Shown one piece after another: positions 7,295-15,387 of a stretch of 47,090 nucleotides of DNA. A program made the position numbers and the translations under genes. The notes below the pieces were generated by a model. The model ran no database searches, was not told the DNA's origin, and worked only from the letters and a program-made list of their open reading frames with translations. Each line of letters starts with the position of its first letter. Position 1 is the stretch's first letter. Source of the stretch: a virus. The DNA lies in IMG/VR virus record IMGVR_UViG_3300042290_000454, positions 1 through 47,090 of that record, one strand, 5' to 3'.

Positions 7295-9591
7295 TGGCTG
7301 CCGACGCTAAATCAAGGCTCAACGAAATCATTACCGCCTATATCGACAAAGATAGTTCCACTGTCGTCGATACGGGCGTTGTAGCCTCGCATTTGGCGCA
7401 GATGAAATTATTCGGCATCCGCCAGGGTGTTGAGTTCTTCCCCAGCCAGGACAACTTTGGAAATCAACGCAAAGATTTTATCGACCGTGTAATCAAATAC
7501 AACCAAATTGATGCACGCCTCGATTCAATCTGGGATTATTTCCTGTGCGATGGAAAAGGTCTGTTCTACATCAGGCCTACAAAAATTAACTATCGCATCT
7601 ACTACTTCCGTGAGCATGAGTATCGTACGTTCTACAACGTAGACGGTGACCTGGAAGAGGTGGTGATCATCTATAGCTACAAGGTGCGTCGACCGGGTGG
7701 CTTTGGAGCGGAGATTTCGCAAACCAATATTACAGGCAAAGCACTTGGTGACGGCCAGGCTTCAAGGCGTTACATCAGGCTTTCAATCAAGCGCGAAGAA
7801 ATTAAAGAAACTCACGCAGAAGGTGAATTATCTTTTGACATGCCGGACTATGCAGTCTCCGGTAAAACAAAAACGTTAAAAAATACGCTTGGCTTCATTC
7901 CATGCGTCGAGATTTTTAATAATCCCAAAGGTTTTGCTAACGACGGTGTTGGCGAGTTTGATGCGTTGGCCAATCACATCGTCACGCATGACGAAATGGT
8001 TCGCACCATGCGCAAGAACGTTCAGTTCTTTGGTAACCCCACACTGTTGTCGTCTCGTCCCAAGACGGACTTGATTGAGGCCGGTGGTGATTCCACAGTA
8101 CAGCGTCCTTCTATTGCAGCAAACTCTGGCTTCACCAGTCCTGCATCCTTAAGTGCTTCGATGTTCAAGGCTGATCCCGTCAGCCGTGGTGTTGATGGTC
8201 AAATTCGAGTTCCAAGGATTATTGCAAACCTGGAACCAAACGACCGTGTTGGTTACATTGTTCCAGATGCAATCACTGGTGACCAAAACCAATTTGCCCG
8301 TCAGTATCGCGAAGAAATTCGCACTGCACTTGGCGGTGTAGATGAACTGTCGATTTCCGCAGGTGTTACTGCAACGGAATACAAGTCACTGTTTGGCCGT
8401 GTATCGGCAACATCAAAGAAGAAAGCAAATGCAATTTACACGTATGGCATTTGCCGTTGTCTTGAGTTAATTATTTATCAAGAAGAACAACTCTTCCGTC
8501 AATCACTGGCAGCGGCTGCAGGTATTGAAAAGCCAGTCGATCTTCCCTTTGATGCACCAGAAGAAGAAATTGCTGCCTATAGGGAAGCAATGAAAGTCTT
8601 CAATGATCAAGTCAAAGAGATTATGATGGCTTGCGTGGAAACAAAAATGATTCCGCCAGGCGTTCTTGGGTTAATCCCCGATGGTGATGTCACGATGCTT
8701 TGGCGTTGGACAGGGCCTGTGTACGAGGAGACCACTCAGGACACACTTAATAATTCTATTGTGGTTCGCAACCTACAAGAATTAGGTGTTGATAGCATTG
8801 AAGCACTGAAATACCTCTTTCCGTCTAAGACGGATGAGGAGCGGGCCGAGATGTTATCTGGGTTCCCGTTCAGGATGGTGAATGAATTGCAGAATGCTTA
8901 TTCTCAATTCGCCAAATTGGTGGGGGGAATGATGCAGACTCCTCACCCTCAATCACCAGACTTACCGATGGCTGCTGATCCTCGTCTGGATCTGACACCC
9001 TATCTGTATCGAACCTTAGAAGCTTTACAAAAGGAGATGAGTTATGCAGGACGCTACCGTCCAATCGATCCCACAGACGAGCCAAGCACCAGCAGCAGTA
9101 GCTCCAAGCAGCTACGTGATGGCGGCTCCGGCACCCCAGGCGGTACCGGCCAGCTACCAGGCAGCTCCAGCGGCTTATCAGGTGGGTACGAGCTACCCCC
9201 AAGCGGTACCTCAGGCGAGCCCCAGCTACCAATCCGCCCCTATTCAGTACGCCCCCCAATCCCAACCGGCGGAATCGGCGGGGAATCCTTGGGAATCGGC
9301 GTTCAACAAGGTGGTGAATCTGCTGAGCGCACCAGTTCAATCCCCGTTCCAGGGAGCACCCTCGCCGATTCCGACGCAGTATACCCCGGCGAACTACGGA
9401 CAAGTCAGCAGCCCAGCTACGCAACAATCGGCTCCCCAGACTTGGTCGCCCAGCCAGGATTACTCTCCCAGCTCTTCCCAAACCTCTTCGAGTCCCTCAC
9501 TGGAGCAAATCGCGGATTACCTGGGGATGGGGCAGGAAAGCCGCCAAGTAATCGACGCGTTCGGAATCGAGGCTCCCGCCGTACTAAATAA
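7294..9591 (+). CDS. Portal protein with long C-terminal extension
   Basis: 765 residues. Position (two small genes after the terminase region, before scaffold and capsid), length of the folded part (about 585 residues) and composition fit a portal: a mixed alpha/beta N-terminal body, a long helical segment around residues 335-450 (dense Ala/Glu/Lys) and a Trp/Arg-rich strand region (VTMLWRWTGPVYEE). The portal forms the ring through which DNA enters and to which the neck attaches. From about residue 585 the sequence turns into Ser/Gly/Pro/Thr-rich low complexity, and these last 182 codons overlap the next gene in another frame. They could be a real extension or accidental read-through of a frame opened by base composition. 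Confidence 0.8.
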   Translation: MAADAKSRLNEIITAYIDKDSSTVVDTGVVASHLAQMKLFGIRQGVEFFPSQDNFGNQRKDFIDRVIKYNQIDARLDSIWDYFLCDGKGLFYIRPTKINYRIYYFREHEYRTFYNVDGDLEEVVIIYSYKVRRPGGFGAEISQTNITGKALGDGQASRRYIRLSIKREEIKETHAEGELSFDMPDYAVSGKTKTLKNTLGFIPCVEIFNNPKGFANDGVGEFDALANHIVTHDEMVRTMRKNVQFFGNPTLLSSRPKTDLIEAGGDSTVQRPSIAANSGFTSPASLSASMFKADPVSRGVDGQIRVPRIIANLEPNDRVGYIVPDAITGDQNQFARQYREEIRTALGGVDELSISAGVTATEYKSLFGRVSATSKKKANAIYTYGICRCLELIIYQEEQLFRQSLAAAAGIEKPVDLPFDAPEEEIAAYREAMKVFNDQVKEIMMACVETKMIPPGVLGLIPDGDVTMLWRWTGPVYEETTQDTLNNSIVVRNLQELGVDSIEALKYLFPSKTDEERAEMLSGFPFRMVNELQNAYSQFAKLVGGMMQTPHPQSPDLPMAADPRLDLTPYLYRTLEALQKEMSYAGRYRPIDPTDEPSTSSSSSKQLRDGGSGTPGGTGQLPGSSSGLSGGYELPPSGTSGEPQLPIRPYSVRPPIPTGGIGGESLGIGVQQGGESAERTSSIPVPGSTLADSDAVYPGELRTSQQPSYATIGSPDLVAQPGLLSQLFPNLFESLTGANRGLPGDGAGKPPSNRRVRNRGSRRTK

Positions 9592-10015
9592 CTATGCCCT
9601 TCAACTTGAAGGGATGCTTGATAGTGCTGTTGCCTGGGGCGAGCGTGCTCAAAACGTGATCGTTGGTTATGCCAACTTTGCGGTCAACGAGCACCAAGAG
9701 AACCTGGCCTACAACGAGATTCTTACCAATCCCGATGTACTCAGCGACTACACCTTGAAGTTCTTTGGTCCTGAAGGTCCGTACCCCGTGTACGAAAGCG
9801 AAGCAGAACTGGAGACCCGTGGTTATCCCACCACCTCTGCTTATGGCCAAGTTGGTGAGTTCCCCGCTCCTCCTGCTGCCGCTGCTCCCCAGCAACCCGA
9901 AAACTTCTGGGGCAACTTCAGCGAGATCATGAATCGTGATCCCCAGAACGCCTGGCGTGTACTGAACCAAGCTCAGCCTGCCACTGTTGCAAACAAACTG
10001 TTTGTGATGGAGTGA
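9044..10015 (+). CDS. Scaffold-like or virion protein with Pro/Ala/Gln/Ser-rich N-terminus
   Basis: 323 residues from an ATG preceded by AAGGAG at 9 bases, inside the portal frame. Residues 1-150 are low-complexity Pro/Ala/Gln/Ser/Tyr; residues 150-230 are a predicted helical domain (LEQIADYLGMGQESRQVIDA onward); a second Pro/Ala linker precedes a helical C-terminus. Position between portal and major capsid is the classical place of a scaffolding protein, and the helical C-terminus fits. The codon choice (C-ending, few AT-rich codons) matches the highly expressed capsid genes and argues this is the main coding frame in the overlap. Confidence 0.75.
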   Translation: MQDATVQSIPQTSQAPAAVAPSSYVMAAPAPQAVPASYQAAPAAYQVGTSYPQAVPQASPSYQSAPIQYAPQSQPAESAGNPWESAFNKVVNLLSAPVQSPFQGAPSPIPTQYTPANYGQVSSPATQQSAPQTWSPSQDYSPSSSQTSSSPSLEQIADYLGMGQESRQVIDAFGIEAPAVLNNYALQLEGMLDSAVAWGERAQNVIVGYANFAVNEHQENLAYNEILTNPDVLSDYTLKFFGPEGPYPVYESEAELETRGYPTTSAYGQVGEFPAPPAAAAPQQPENFWGNFSEIMNRDPQNAWRVLNQAQPATVANKLFVME

Positions 10016-10019
10016 GGCC

Positions 10020-10511
10020 ATGCCTGTTGCTGGTAAATACGGACAAGTATTAAACGCAGCAGCGAGGAACCCTGCCGGCGCCTTGAAAGCATCTGCTTTA
10101 GGCGCTGGCCTTCTTGGTGCAACAGGCTCTGTTATTGGAAACTTGACAGACAAAGAACAAGGCGAAGGCCCTCTTCGTATTCTTAGCGAAGCAGCAAATG
10201 CCGGAACCCTTGCCGCTATCCCTGGTTTAATGCCTGGTTATGCCGCCGCCGCTCTTGGTACGTTACGGCAACCTGGCATGGCACGTAAAGCTGTAAATGC
10301 CGCAGGTTCTGCAGCGAATGCACGCAAGTCTTTCCAAGGTATTGCCAGGGGAGCCGCACTAGCTACGGCAGCTGTTCCGGCTGCTGCTGGACTTGGTGGC
10401 TTGGTAGGCGGTGGCTACTCTAATTTGTACAACGCCATCGGCATCCCTGGCTTCCAAGCAGGAATTAACCCTGAAGCTGCAAACGGTTCCAGTAATATGC
10501 AGTACGTTTAA
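10020..10511 (+). CDS. Gly/Ala-rich hydrophobic virion-type protein
   Basis: 163 residues with two or three hydrophobic Gly/Ala segments (about 22-42, 58-82 and 110-132), resembling the proteins at 3 and 413 in composition. The ATG is four bases after the previous stop. Probably a minor capsid or membrane-interacting virion component, from position between scaffold-like and capsid genes. Family unknown. Confidence 0.65.
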   Translation: MPVAGKYGQVLNAAARNPAGALKASALGAGLLGATGSVIGNLTDKEQGEGPLRILSEAANAGTLAAIPGLMPGYAAAALGTLRQPGMARKAVNAAGSAANARKSFQGIARGAALATAAVPAAAGLGGLVGGGYSNLYNAIGIPGFQAGINPEAANGSSNMQYV

Positions 10512-10548
10512 TTTTGCGTTCTTAACTAAAAATTAGATCCTGCTAAAA

Positions 10549-10568
10549 TTTGTCTTAGATAAGACAAA
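10549..10568 (+). promoter_or_regulatory. Perfect inverted repeat in the major-capsid leader
   Basis: TTTGTCTTA (10549-10557) and TAAGACAAA (10560-10568) are exact reverse complements separated by GA; a third partial copy, TTGTCTA, follows at 10572-10578. A -10-like TGCTAAAAT lies immediately upstream. The 111-base leader before the GTG start is among the longer gaps in the late region, so an operator, promoter or RNA-stability element for the capsid mRNA is likely. Confidence 0.5.
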
Positions 10569-10622
10569 AACTTGTCTAAATCTTTCACCCACAAGTCCCG
10601 CGACTCTGGAGGATATTAAAAA

Positions 10623-11789
10623 GTGTTTCTTGATACCGATTTCCCAAAAATCTTGGGTGCGGAACTTTACCGTCCCCACCCTGCTTATATTGCCGAGATG
10701 GCAGTGGAGCCCGTGGTTGTTCACGACTTCACCCGCCAGCCCGGTCAAACCGTTCAGTTAGACCGCTACAAGTTCTGGGGTACCCCTGGTACTAAGGACA
10801 GCCGTGAGCGTATTGCCGACCAAACGATCGGTACCGCTAACAGCCGTAACATCACCAAGGAGAAAGTCCTGGTGGTGCTTAAGGAATACACCGGTCCTGC
10901 AGACCCGGGTGATCCTACCCAGCCCTCGACCTTCAAGATTGCTCGTGAAACCCTGATTACCGCCCAGCGTCTGCTGCTGGACACCGGTAACCTGAACATG
11001 TTCCACCAGTCCATCGGTAGCCTGACGCTGCTGGATGACTACCGTCGTTGGCGCGACCGCGTGTTCATTGATGAACTCGCCAAAGCCGAAGCCAATGGTG
11101 CCGCTTCCACCACCCAAGGTGGTTACTACTTCGCTGGTGGCAAGGTCAAGGATTCTTCCGGCCGCATTGCCTACACCTCTACCGAGTATGGCAACGAAGT
11201 TCAACAGTTCCAGGTGCGTACCGACCTGCTGAACGTTGTTAAGGACCTGCGCAAGCGCAACGTTCCTACCTATGCCGATGGTCTGTATCGCTGCATCTGC
11301 GATCCTACCTTCATGATGCACCTGCGTCGTGACCCCGACTTCCGTGAGATTGCCCGTTATGCTGGCAACCCCGGTCAGGGCATGTACATGGGCAACCCCG
11401 GCATGCCCAACAACGCCAGCTTCTACATGGGTCCCCAAGCTGGTCAGGGCTACTTCCTGGCTGGTGAGCCTGTGATGCCGACTGGTGTGCAGTTTGAAGG
11501 TGTCAAGTTCTTCGAGTCGACCAACTTCCCGACCAAGAACGTCAACACTTCTTTCGACGGCACCGGTGGTACCTACGCTTCCAAGGAAGTGGCTCAGGGT
11601 TATTTCTTCGGTCCTCAAGCTATTGGCGTGGGTATCGGCGGCCCGAACGCTCAGGTGCTCATCAACAACAACGATGACTTCAGCCGTTTCATCATCCTGA
11701 TTTGGCAACTGTACGCCGGCTTCGAAATCCTGAACAAGGACTTCGTGACCACCGCGTTCAGCTATGTACAAGACGACGGCACCATCTGA
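10623..11789 (+). CDS. Major capsid protein (candidate, HK97-type)
   Basis: 388 residues, typical for HK97-fold capsid proteins. It starts at GTG 10623 with GGAGG about 10 bases upstream. Evidence is position after the scaffold-like gene, its own leader with a hairpin, and strong codon bias toward C-ending codons (ACC, AAC, GTC, CTG) unlike most neighbours, expected for the most abundant virion protein. The sequence has an N-terminal arm, a central region with RRWRDRVFIDELAKAEANGA (spine-helix-like) and Gly-rich loops near 255-300. I cannot see a delta-domain protease site. Assignment rests on context more than motif. Confidence 0.82.
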   Translation: MFLDTDFPKILGAELYRPHPAYIAEMAVEPVVVHDFTRQPGQTVQLDRYKFWGTPGTKDSRERIADQTIGTANSRNITKEKVLVVLKEYTGPADPGDPTQPSTFKIARETLITAQRLLLDTGNLNMFHQSIGSLTLLDDYRRWRDRVFIDELAKAEANGAASTTQGGYYFAGGKVKDSSGRIAYTSTEYGNEVQQFQVRTDLLNVVKDLRKRNVPTYADGLYRCICDPTFMMHLRRDPDFREIARYAGNPGQGMYMGNPGMPNNASFYMGPQAGQGYFLAGEPVMPTGVQFEGVKFFESTNFPTKNVNTSFDGTGGTYASKEVAQGYFFGPQAIGVGIGGPNAQVLINNNDDFSRFIILIWQLYAGFEILNKDFVTTAFSYVQDDGTI

Positions 11790-11823
11790 TCAATAAACAA
11801 TAACTAAACTATAGGAAAAATAA

Positions 11824-12627
11824 ATGACCTATTTGTCCGCTAAGAAAATCTATCCCGGCAACTGGGCTGAGCCCCTGAACGGCTGGTATAAGAACATTGA
11901 CGCCGATTATGCCGGCACCAATGATGGCTCCAAGGGCGGCCCCACCTCTGTGCTGGCCCTCCCTGGTTACCGCTACTTCCAGCAGCGTGGTTACGTGGCA
12001 GTTACTGCTACCTCTGGCGTTGGCCCTGTTGCTTCTGCTGATGTGATCGTTCCTTCCCCCTACCGGAATGACGACACCCGTACCGACATCACCGGCATGG
12101 TGATCTCTGGTTCCAGCACCCTGCCTGCTTATGTGTATCGCACTGCGATCTCCGTGGCTTCCGGCTGGGGCGATGGCCGCGTTGCTTCCGGTGTGTATGC
12201 CGCTACCGGTAACGTGATCTCGTTCGGTCGCGTGAGCTCCAGCAACCCCACCGCCGCTTCTGGTGTGGGCGAAGGTGTGATTCAGGCCAACCTGACCTCC
12301 ACCGTTTCCGGCACCCAAGCTGGCGAAATCTACTTCGCTGGTGGTACCGCTGGTTATGGCACCAACCCCTTCCTGATTGCTAGTGGCGCTGCTGGTGTGA
12401 CCGCTGGTAACGTCAACTACGCTGCTACTGCATCCACCACCCTCAAGGTGTTTGCTAAGGAAACCGCCAACAGCACCACTACTTCCGGTGGCTTCTACAT
12501 CTCAAGTGGTGATGCAAGCGCTGGCCGCACCGGTTACCTGGTCGTGGAAGTGTGCTACATCCAGCCTGATGAAGCTCCTGGTTACGAAGACATTGACGGC
12601 TACCTGACCGGTCGCACTGTTAGCTGA
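11824..12627 (+). CDS. Second abundant capsid-type protein (decoration or minor capsid)
   Basis: 267 residues, rich in Gly, Ser, Thr, Ala and Val with almost no long helices, suggesting a beta-sandwich as in capsid decoration proteins. It shares the unusual codon bias of the major capsid gene, so high expression is expected. It starts 35 bases after that gene with AGGAAAAATAA before the ATG and is followed by a terminator-like hairpin, so the two capsid genes may be transcribed as a unit. Exact role (decoration, tail tube or vertex) not decidable by sequence alone. Confidence 0.7.
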   Translation: MTYLSAKKIYPGNWAEPLNGWYKNIDADYAGTNDGSKGGPTSVLALPGYRYFQQRGYVAVTATSGVGPVASADVIVPSPYRNDDTRTDITGMVISGSSTLPAYVYRTAISVASGWGDGRVASGVYAATGNVISFGRVSSSNPTAASGVGEGVIQANLTSTVSGTQAGEIYFAGGTAGYGTNPFLIASGAAGVTAGNVNYAATASTTLKVFAKETANSTTTSGGFYISSGDASAGRTGYLVVEVCYIQPDEAPGYEDIDGYLTGRTVS

Positions 12628-12639
12628 TTAATGTAAACT

Positions 12640-12666
12640 AGGACCAGAGATTAATTCCCTGGTCCT
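12640..12666 (+). terminator. Hairpin after the capsid genes, possible attenuating terminator
   Basis: AGGACCAG (12640-12647) pairs with CTGGTCCT (12659-12666) around an 11-base loop. Only one T separates it from the next ATG at 12668, so it lacks a proper T-tract. It may limit read-through or shield the next start, lowering expression of downstream genes relative to the capsid. Confidence 0.5.
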
Positions 12667-12667
12667 T

Positions 12668-13078
12668 ATGTTGTATCAGCACAAAAAAACCGGCGCACGC
12701 GTCAAAGTTGTAAGCGAATGGGATAACGGTGATTGGTTCATGGTCGAAGACCAAGACGGTCGCCTTTATACCGTTTACAAAACAGAGATTGAGCCTGACG
12801 AATCTGCAACTAAAAAAGTTAAGACTCTTCAGGTTAAAGATCGTGCAGCACAAGACGAGCCACGCACCTTCCCTCCCGATACCCGATTAAATGTAAATTC
12901 AGCCACCGCCCAAATGATCGCTGATCACATCAAAGGCATTGGTCTGAAGACTGCTCGGGAAATTAAAGATCTTCAGATGTCTTTATCGGGTGAAAGATTT
13001 AACAGTCTTGAGCAGTTAAAGCAAATTAAACGGGTGGATTGGAATGCTGTAATGGCTGCTGATCTGATTAGGGTTTGA
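12668..13078 (+). CDS. Helix-hairpin-helix (ComEA-like) protein
   Basis: 136 residues. Residues 1-40 form a small beta domain (VKVVSEWDNGDWFMVEDQDG), followed by a charged linker. Residues 75-136 match a ComEA-type HhH repeat: LNVNSATAQMIADHIKGIG, then LKTAREIKDL and the second hairpin with SLEQLKQIKRVDW. HhH motifs bind DNA non-specifically through the backbone. An HhH protein directly after the capsid genes could bind packaged DNA or act at the portal/neck; this is inference. It is followed by a strong terminator. Confidence 0.75.
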   Translation: MLYQHKKTGARVKVVSEWDNGDWFMVEDQDGRLYTVYKTEIEPDESATKKVKTLQVKDRAAQDEPRTFPPDTRLNVNSATAQMIADHIKGIGLKTAREIKDLQMSLSGERFNSLEQLKQIKRVDWNAVMAADLIRV

Positions 13079-13094
13079 TTCTCATCTCAAGTAG

Positions 13095-13119
13095 CCCTCG
13101 GGAAACCGAGGGTTTTCTT
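13095..13119 (+). terminator. Rho-independent terminator
   Basis: CCCTCGG (13095-13101), GAAA tetraloop, CCGAGGG (13106-13112), then TTTTCTT. A textbook intrinsic terminator 17 bases after the HhH gene; it closes the capsid transcription unit. Confidence 0.92.
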
Positions 13120-13135
13120 GTCTTAAAATACAAGC

Positions 13136-13828
13136 ATGGCAAAGATTACGCGGATAGGTCAGCTCGGTTCCTCTGGTGTTTCCAGTGGCCCGCATTTACA
13201 TGCATATGTAAAAAACCTTGTTACTGGCGAGTACGAAAACCCTGAATATCATCGCAGTAAATTTACAGGCGTACGAGTGGGTGCCAACAGGGTGCCTAAG
13301 TACATCACAGATAGCAAAGGGGAATTGATCTTAAACCCTGCAGCAGGTTTAACAAAGACTTCTTCTTGGGGGCCACGTAACACAGGCATCCCTGGCGCAA
13401 GTACATACCATAGGGGTGTTGATTATGGCGGTCAGGAGGGCACGGAGATTTACGTCGAAGGTGATGTCAAGTTCACCCCGCGTCCCAATGCAGGAGGCTA
13501 CGGGAATCTGGCTACCTGGACCACAGGAGACAATAAGTACGAACTTGGTTACGGCCACATGAAAACGCTTGGTGAGGCAACCGATCTCACCAATACAAGC
13601 GTGGCGGCAACTCCTCGTGTTTCATACGAAGAAGCCCAAGGCAAAACAAATGATTTGATTGAAGCTTTTATGCTTGGCACTAATTATCAGCCACGCGAGA
13701 AGAAGCAAACAAGAGAGCCTCAATCATTACTGGGTGCGTTTAAAAGTCAAATATTGGGCGGGATTCTTCAGAACGCAATGAATCCTCTTGCGGGGATCCT
13801 AGATCAGCCCGGTGACACTGTCGCTTGA
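13136..13828 (+). CDS. M23-type metallopeptidase with circularly permuted motif order
   Basis: 230 residues. All the M23 (LytM/lysostaphin) hallmarks are present but in a rotated order. The segment normally at the C-terminal end of the domain, GSSGVSSGPHLHAYV (HLH at residues 20-22), comes first. The normally first motif, YHRGVDYGG (His92, Asp96), comes in the middle, followed by GGYGN (120-124) and GYGH (His141). Zinc ligands His92, Asp96 and His22 plus His141 would then complete one active site. M23 enzymes cut peptide cross-bridges of peptidoglycan; here it is probably a virion-associated lysin. Residues 150-230 are linker and a helix. The gene follows a terminator, with TTAAAATA upstream as a possible -10. 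Confidence 0.78.
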   Translation: MAKITRIGQLGSSGVSSGPHLHAYVKNLVTGEYENPEYHRSKFTGVRVGANRVPKYITDSKGELILNPAAGLTKTSSWGPRNTGIPGASTYHRGVDYGGQEGTEIYVEGDVKFTPRPNAGGYGNLATWTTGDNKYELGYGHMKTLGEATDLTNTSVAATPRVSYEEAQGKTNDLIEAFMLGTNYQPREKKQTREPQSLLGAFKSQILGGILQNAMNPLAGILDQPGDTVA

Positions 13829-13839
13829 TTTGTTGCTTT

Positions 13840-13845
13840 TATAAT
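13840..13845 (+). promoter_or_regulatory. Candidate -10 box TATAAT
   Basis: TATAAT lies 24 bases before the GTG start at 13869, in the 40-base gap after the M23 gene. No clear -35. Confidence 0.4.
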
Positions 13846-13868
13846 AAAAGGTACACTGGAACATAGAA

Positions 13869-14330
13869 GTGCAATTTAGCGACTTCGACAAAAGTAGGAT
13901 TAGGTATCATCTGGGATACTTCACTGTTTCTGTGCCAGCGGGTGATTACGCTCGTCTGGAAGAAGCGATGAATACGGTCCCCGATTCCTACTTCTACGAT
14001 AAAATTGTTATCCAGATTGGGCGTTGCGATACGGCCGAAAAGAAGACAGAGGTTGCATCTTCTCCTTCTACTCGGATTGAAAATATTGTTGGCGACGTTG
14101 ACCGTACCATTCGGTCAAGTAATGCCAAGGAAGCGTTAAAAGTTTGGGACGAGATTTATCTCTACGAAACAAATCGCTTAGCCGGCATTCTTTACGTTCC
14201 CAACTACAAAGATCCGTACCAGGCACGTTACCGTTACGAACGCTCTGGTGCAGAATTTATCCAGGCATTACCTGGACCTGCTGATACGGCAGTTGGTTCC
14301 CGTATTTATTTACATGAGGTTTGGAGGTAA
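13869..14330 (+). CDS. Connector or neck-type structural protein (tentative)
   Basis: 153 residues from GTG 13869. It is a compact mixed alpha/beta protein: an N-terminal helix (FSDFDKSRIRYHLGYFTVSV), a beta strand (DKIVIQIGRCD), a helical middle (EALKVWDEIYLYETNRL) and a Tyr/Arg-rich C-terminal part. Its size and place, a few genes after the capsid, suit a head-tail connector or completion protein, but no family is recognised and this is only positional inference. Confidence 0.7.
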   Translation: MQFSDFDKSRIRYHLGYFTVSVPAGDYARLEEAMNTVPDSYFYDKIVIQIGRCDTAEKKTEVASSPSTRIENIVGDVDRTIRSSNAKEALKVWDEIYLYETNRLAGILYVPNYKDPYQARYRYERSGAEFIQALPGPADTAVGSRIYLHEVWR

Positions 14331-14332
14331 TT

Positions 14333-15301
14333 ATGCCTAGCTTTGCAATGGGCAAAGAACTTGCTGGTTTAGGAGGCGCAATCAATCGTTTTGTTGCTGC
14401 GCCTCTTGCAGGTGCTGCGTTGTTTAACCAGGGGCGCTCAGGTTCCTTGTTGGATAAAACTCTTCGCTCTATTCCTTCTACAAAAAATACAGATGCAGGT
14501 CGTTCTGCCTGGAACGAGTTGCAGTATATGGGAGGACAAATTATGCGAGGGCGCGTTCCTTACACTGCCCCCTCACAGCAAGCACAACAAACCGGCATGT
14601 ATGGTCGCTATGTGCCCCCTTCTGCGCAAGTGCCATTTTCAGGCTCAAGCTCTTCGCCTGCTGCCGAACGTGCTTATCAACAGGAAGTTTCACGTGTTGC
14701 CCAGCTGACCGCACAAGACCCCGAACTTCAGCGTTACGAACAGGCTCGCCAAAAAGCAGTTGCAGCTGGCCCTGGCTCTGAAGCTGAACAATCTGCAGAA
14801 GATATGGGGATGCAGATGTGGGCAAAGGCAAATCCCAAACTCGCAGCAAAAGTCAAGCCTGGTCAATCAGGTTACGATGCTATCCAACGCACCTTAAACG
14901 CTGGTCAGATGGGTGCTCCTGCCGACTTGGGTGCGTTCACTGGCACTGCTCCTGCAGGATTCCTTGGCAACTCTGGGGCTCCGGCGACTAGTAGTTACAC
15001 TGGCGTCACCCCGGTCAACTTAGGCATGGGTGCAATTGGTCCCAATGCGTTGACCAATGCTTACAACATGCAGACCGCAAGCACCTTCAATAAATTCATG
15101 GAGGGGCCGACGTTAAGCAGCCAACCCCTTGGTGCACCTACTGCATCTACTGGTGAAGTTCCTACTTATTCCCAGTTGAGCCAACCTCAATCCTATGGGT
15201 TAGGTCCCATTCCTGGCCAAGAAGAAACTTTTGGTAGCGACGCCTCTCAAAAGTTTGCTAATACGTACGCCAAGAAGCTGCTGAACTTCCAGCCCATTTG
15301 A
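14333..15301 (+). CDS. Hypothetical virion-type protein, Gly/Ala/Pro/Gln-rich
   Basis: 322 residues. The start at 14333 follows GGAGG at 6 bases, which overlaps the previous stop. A hydrophobic N-terminal segment (LGGAINRFVAAPLAGAALF) is followed by a charged helix around residues 105-145 and then a long Gly/Ala/Thr/Pro-rich part with low complexity. The composition resembles the virion-type proteins at 413 and 1659. Function unknown. Confidence 0.65.
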   Translation: MPSFAMGKELAGLGGAINRFVAAPLAGAALFNQGRSGSLLDKTLRSIPSTKNTDAGRSAWNELQYMGGQIMRGRVPYTAPSQQAQQTGMYGRYVPPSAQVPFSGSSSSPAAERAYQQEVSRVAQLTAQDPELQRYEQARQKAVAAGPGSEAEQSAEDMGMQMWAKANPKLAAKVKPGQSGYDAIQRTLNAGQMGAPADLGAFTGTAPAGFLGNSGAPATSSYTGVTPVNLGMGAIGPNALTNAYNMQTASTFNKFMEGPTLSSQPLGAPTASTGEVPTYSQLSQPQSYGLGPIPGQEETFGSDASQKFANTYAKKLLNFQPI

Positions 15302-15387
15302 TTTATCTGGCATTGCATAGCATGTAAGCCCAGCCAACTGGACACAGATCTTTGATCTACGGGGGCCAGTGTTGTTGCTTTAAAACC

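Noticed and set aside
8870-9481. 203-codon - strand frame opposite the portal/scaffold overlap
   Set aside because: Arg/Leu/Ser-rich shadow; the low-complexity GC-rich DNA has few stops in any frame.
10758-11771. 337-codon open frame on the - strand opposite the major capsid gene
   Set aside because: Mirror frame caused by strong C-ending codon bias in the capsid gene; composition (Val/Thr/Gly/His) is typical of an antisense shadow and there is no ribosome site.
11809-12318. 169-codon - strand frame opposite the second capsid gene
   Set aside because: Same codon-bias effect as opposite the major capsid gene.
15302-15387. Structured RNA in the gap before the 38-residue peptide
   Set aside because: Only weak short pairings (AGATC/GATCT and similar) could be found; no conserved RNA fold recognised.
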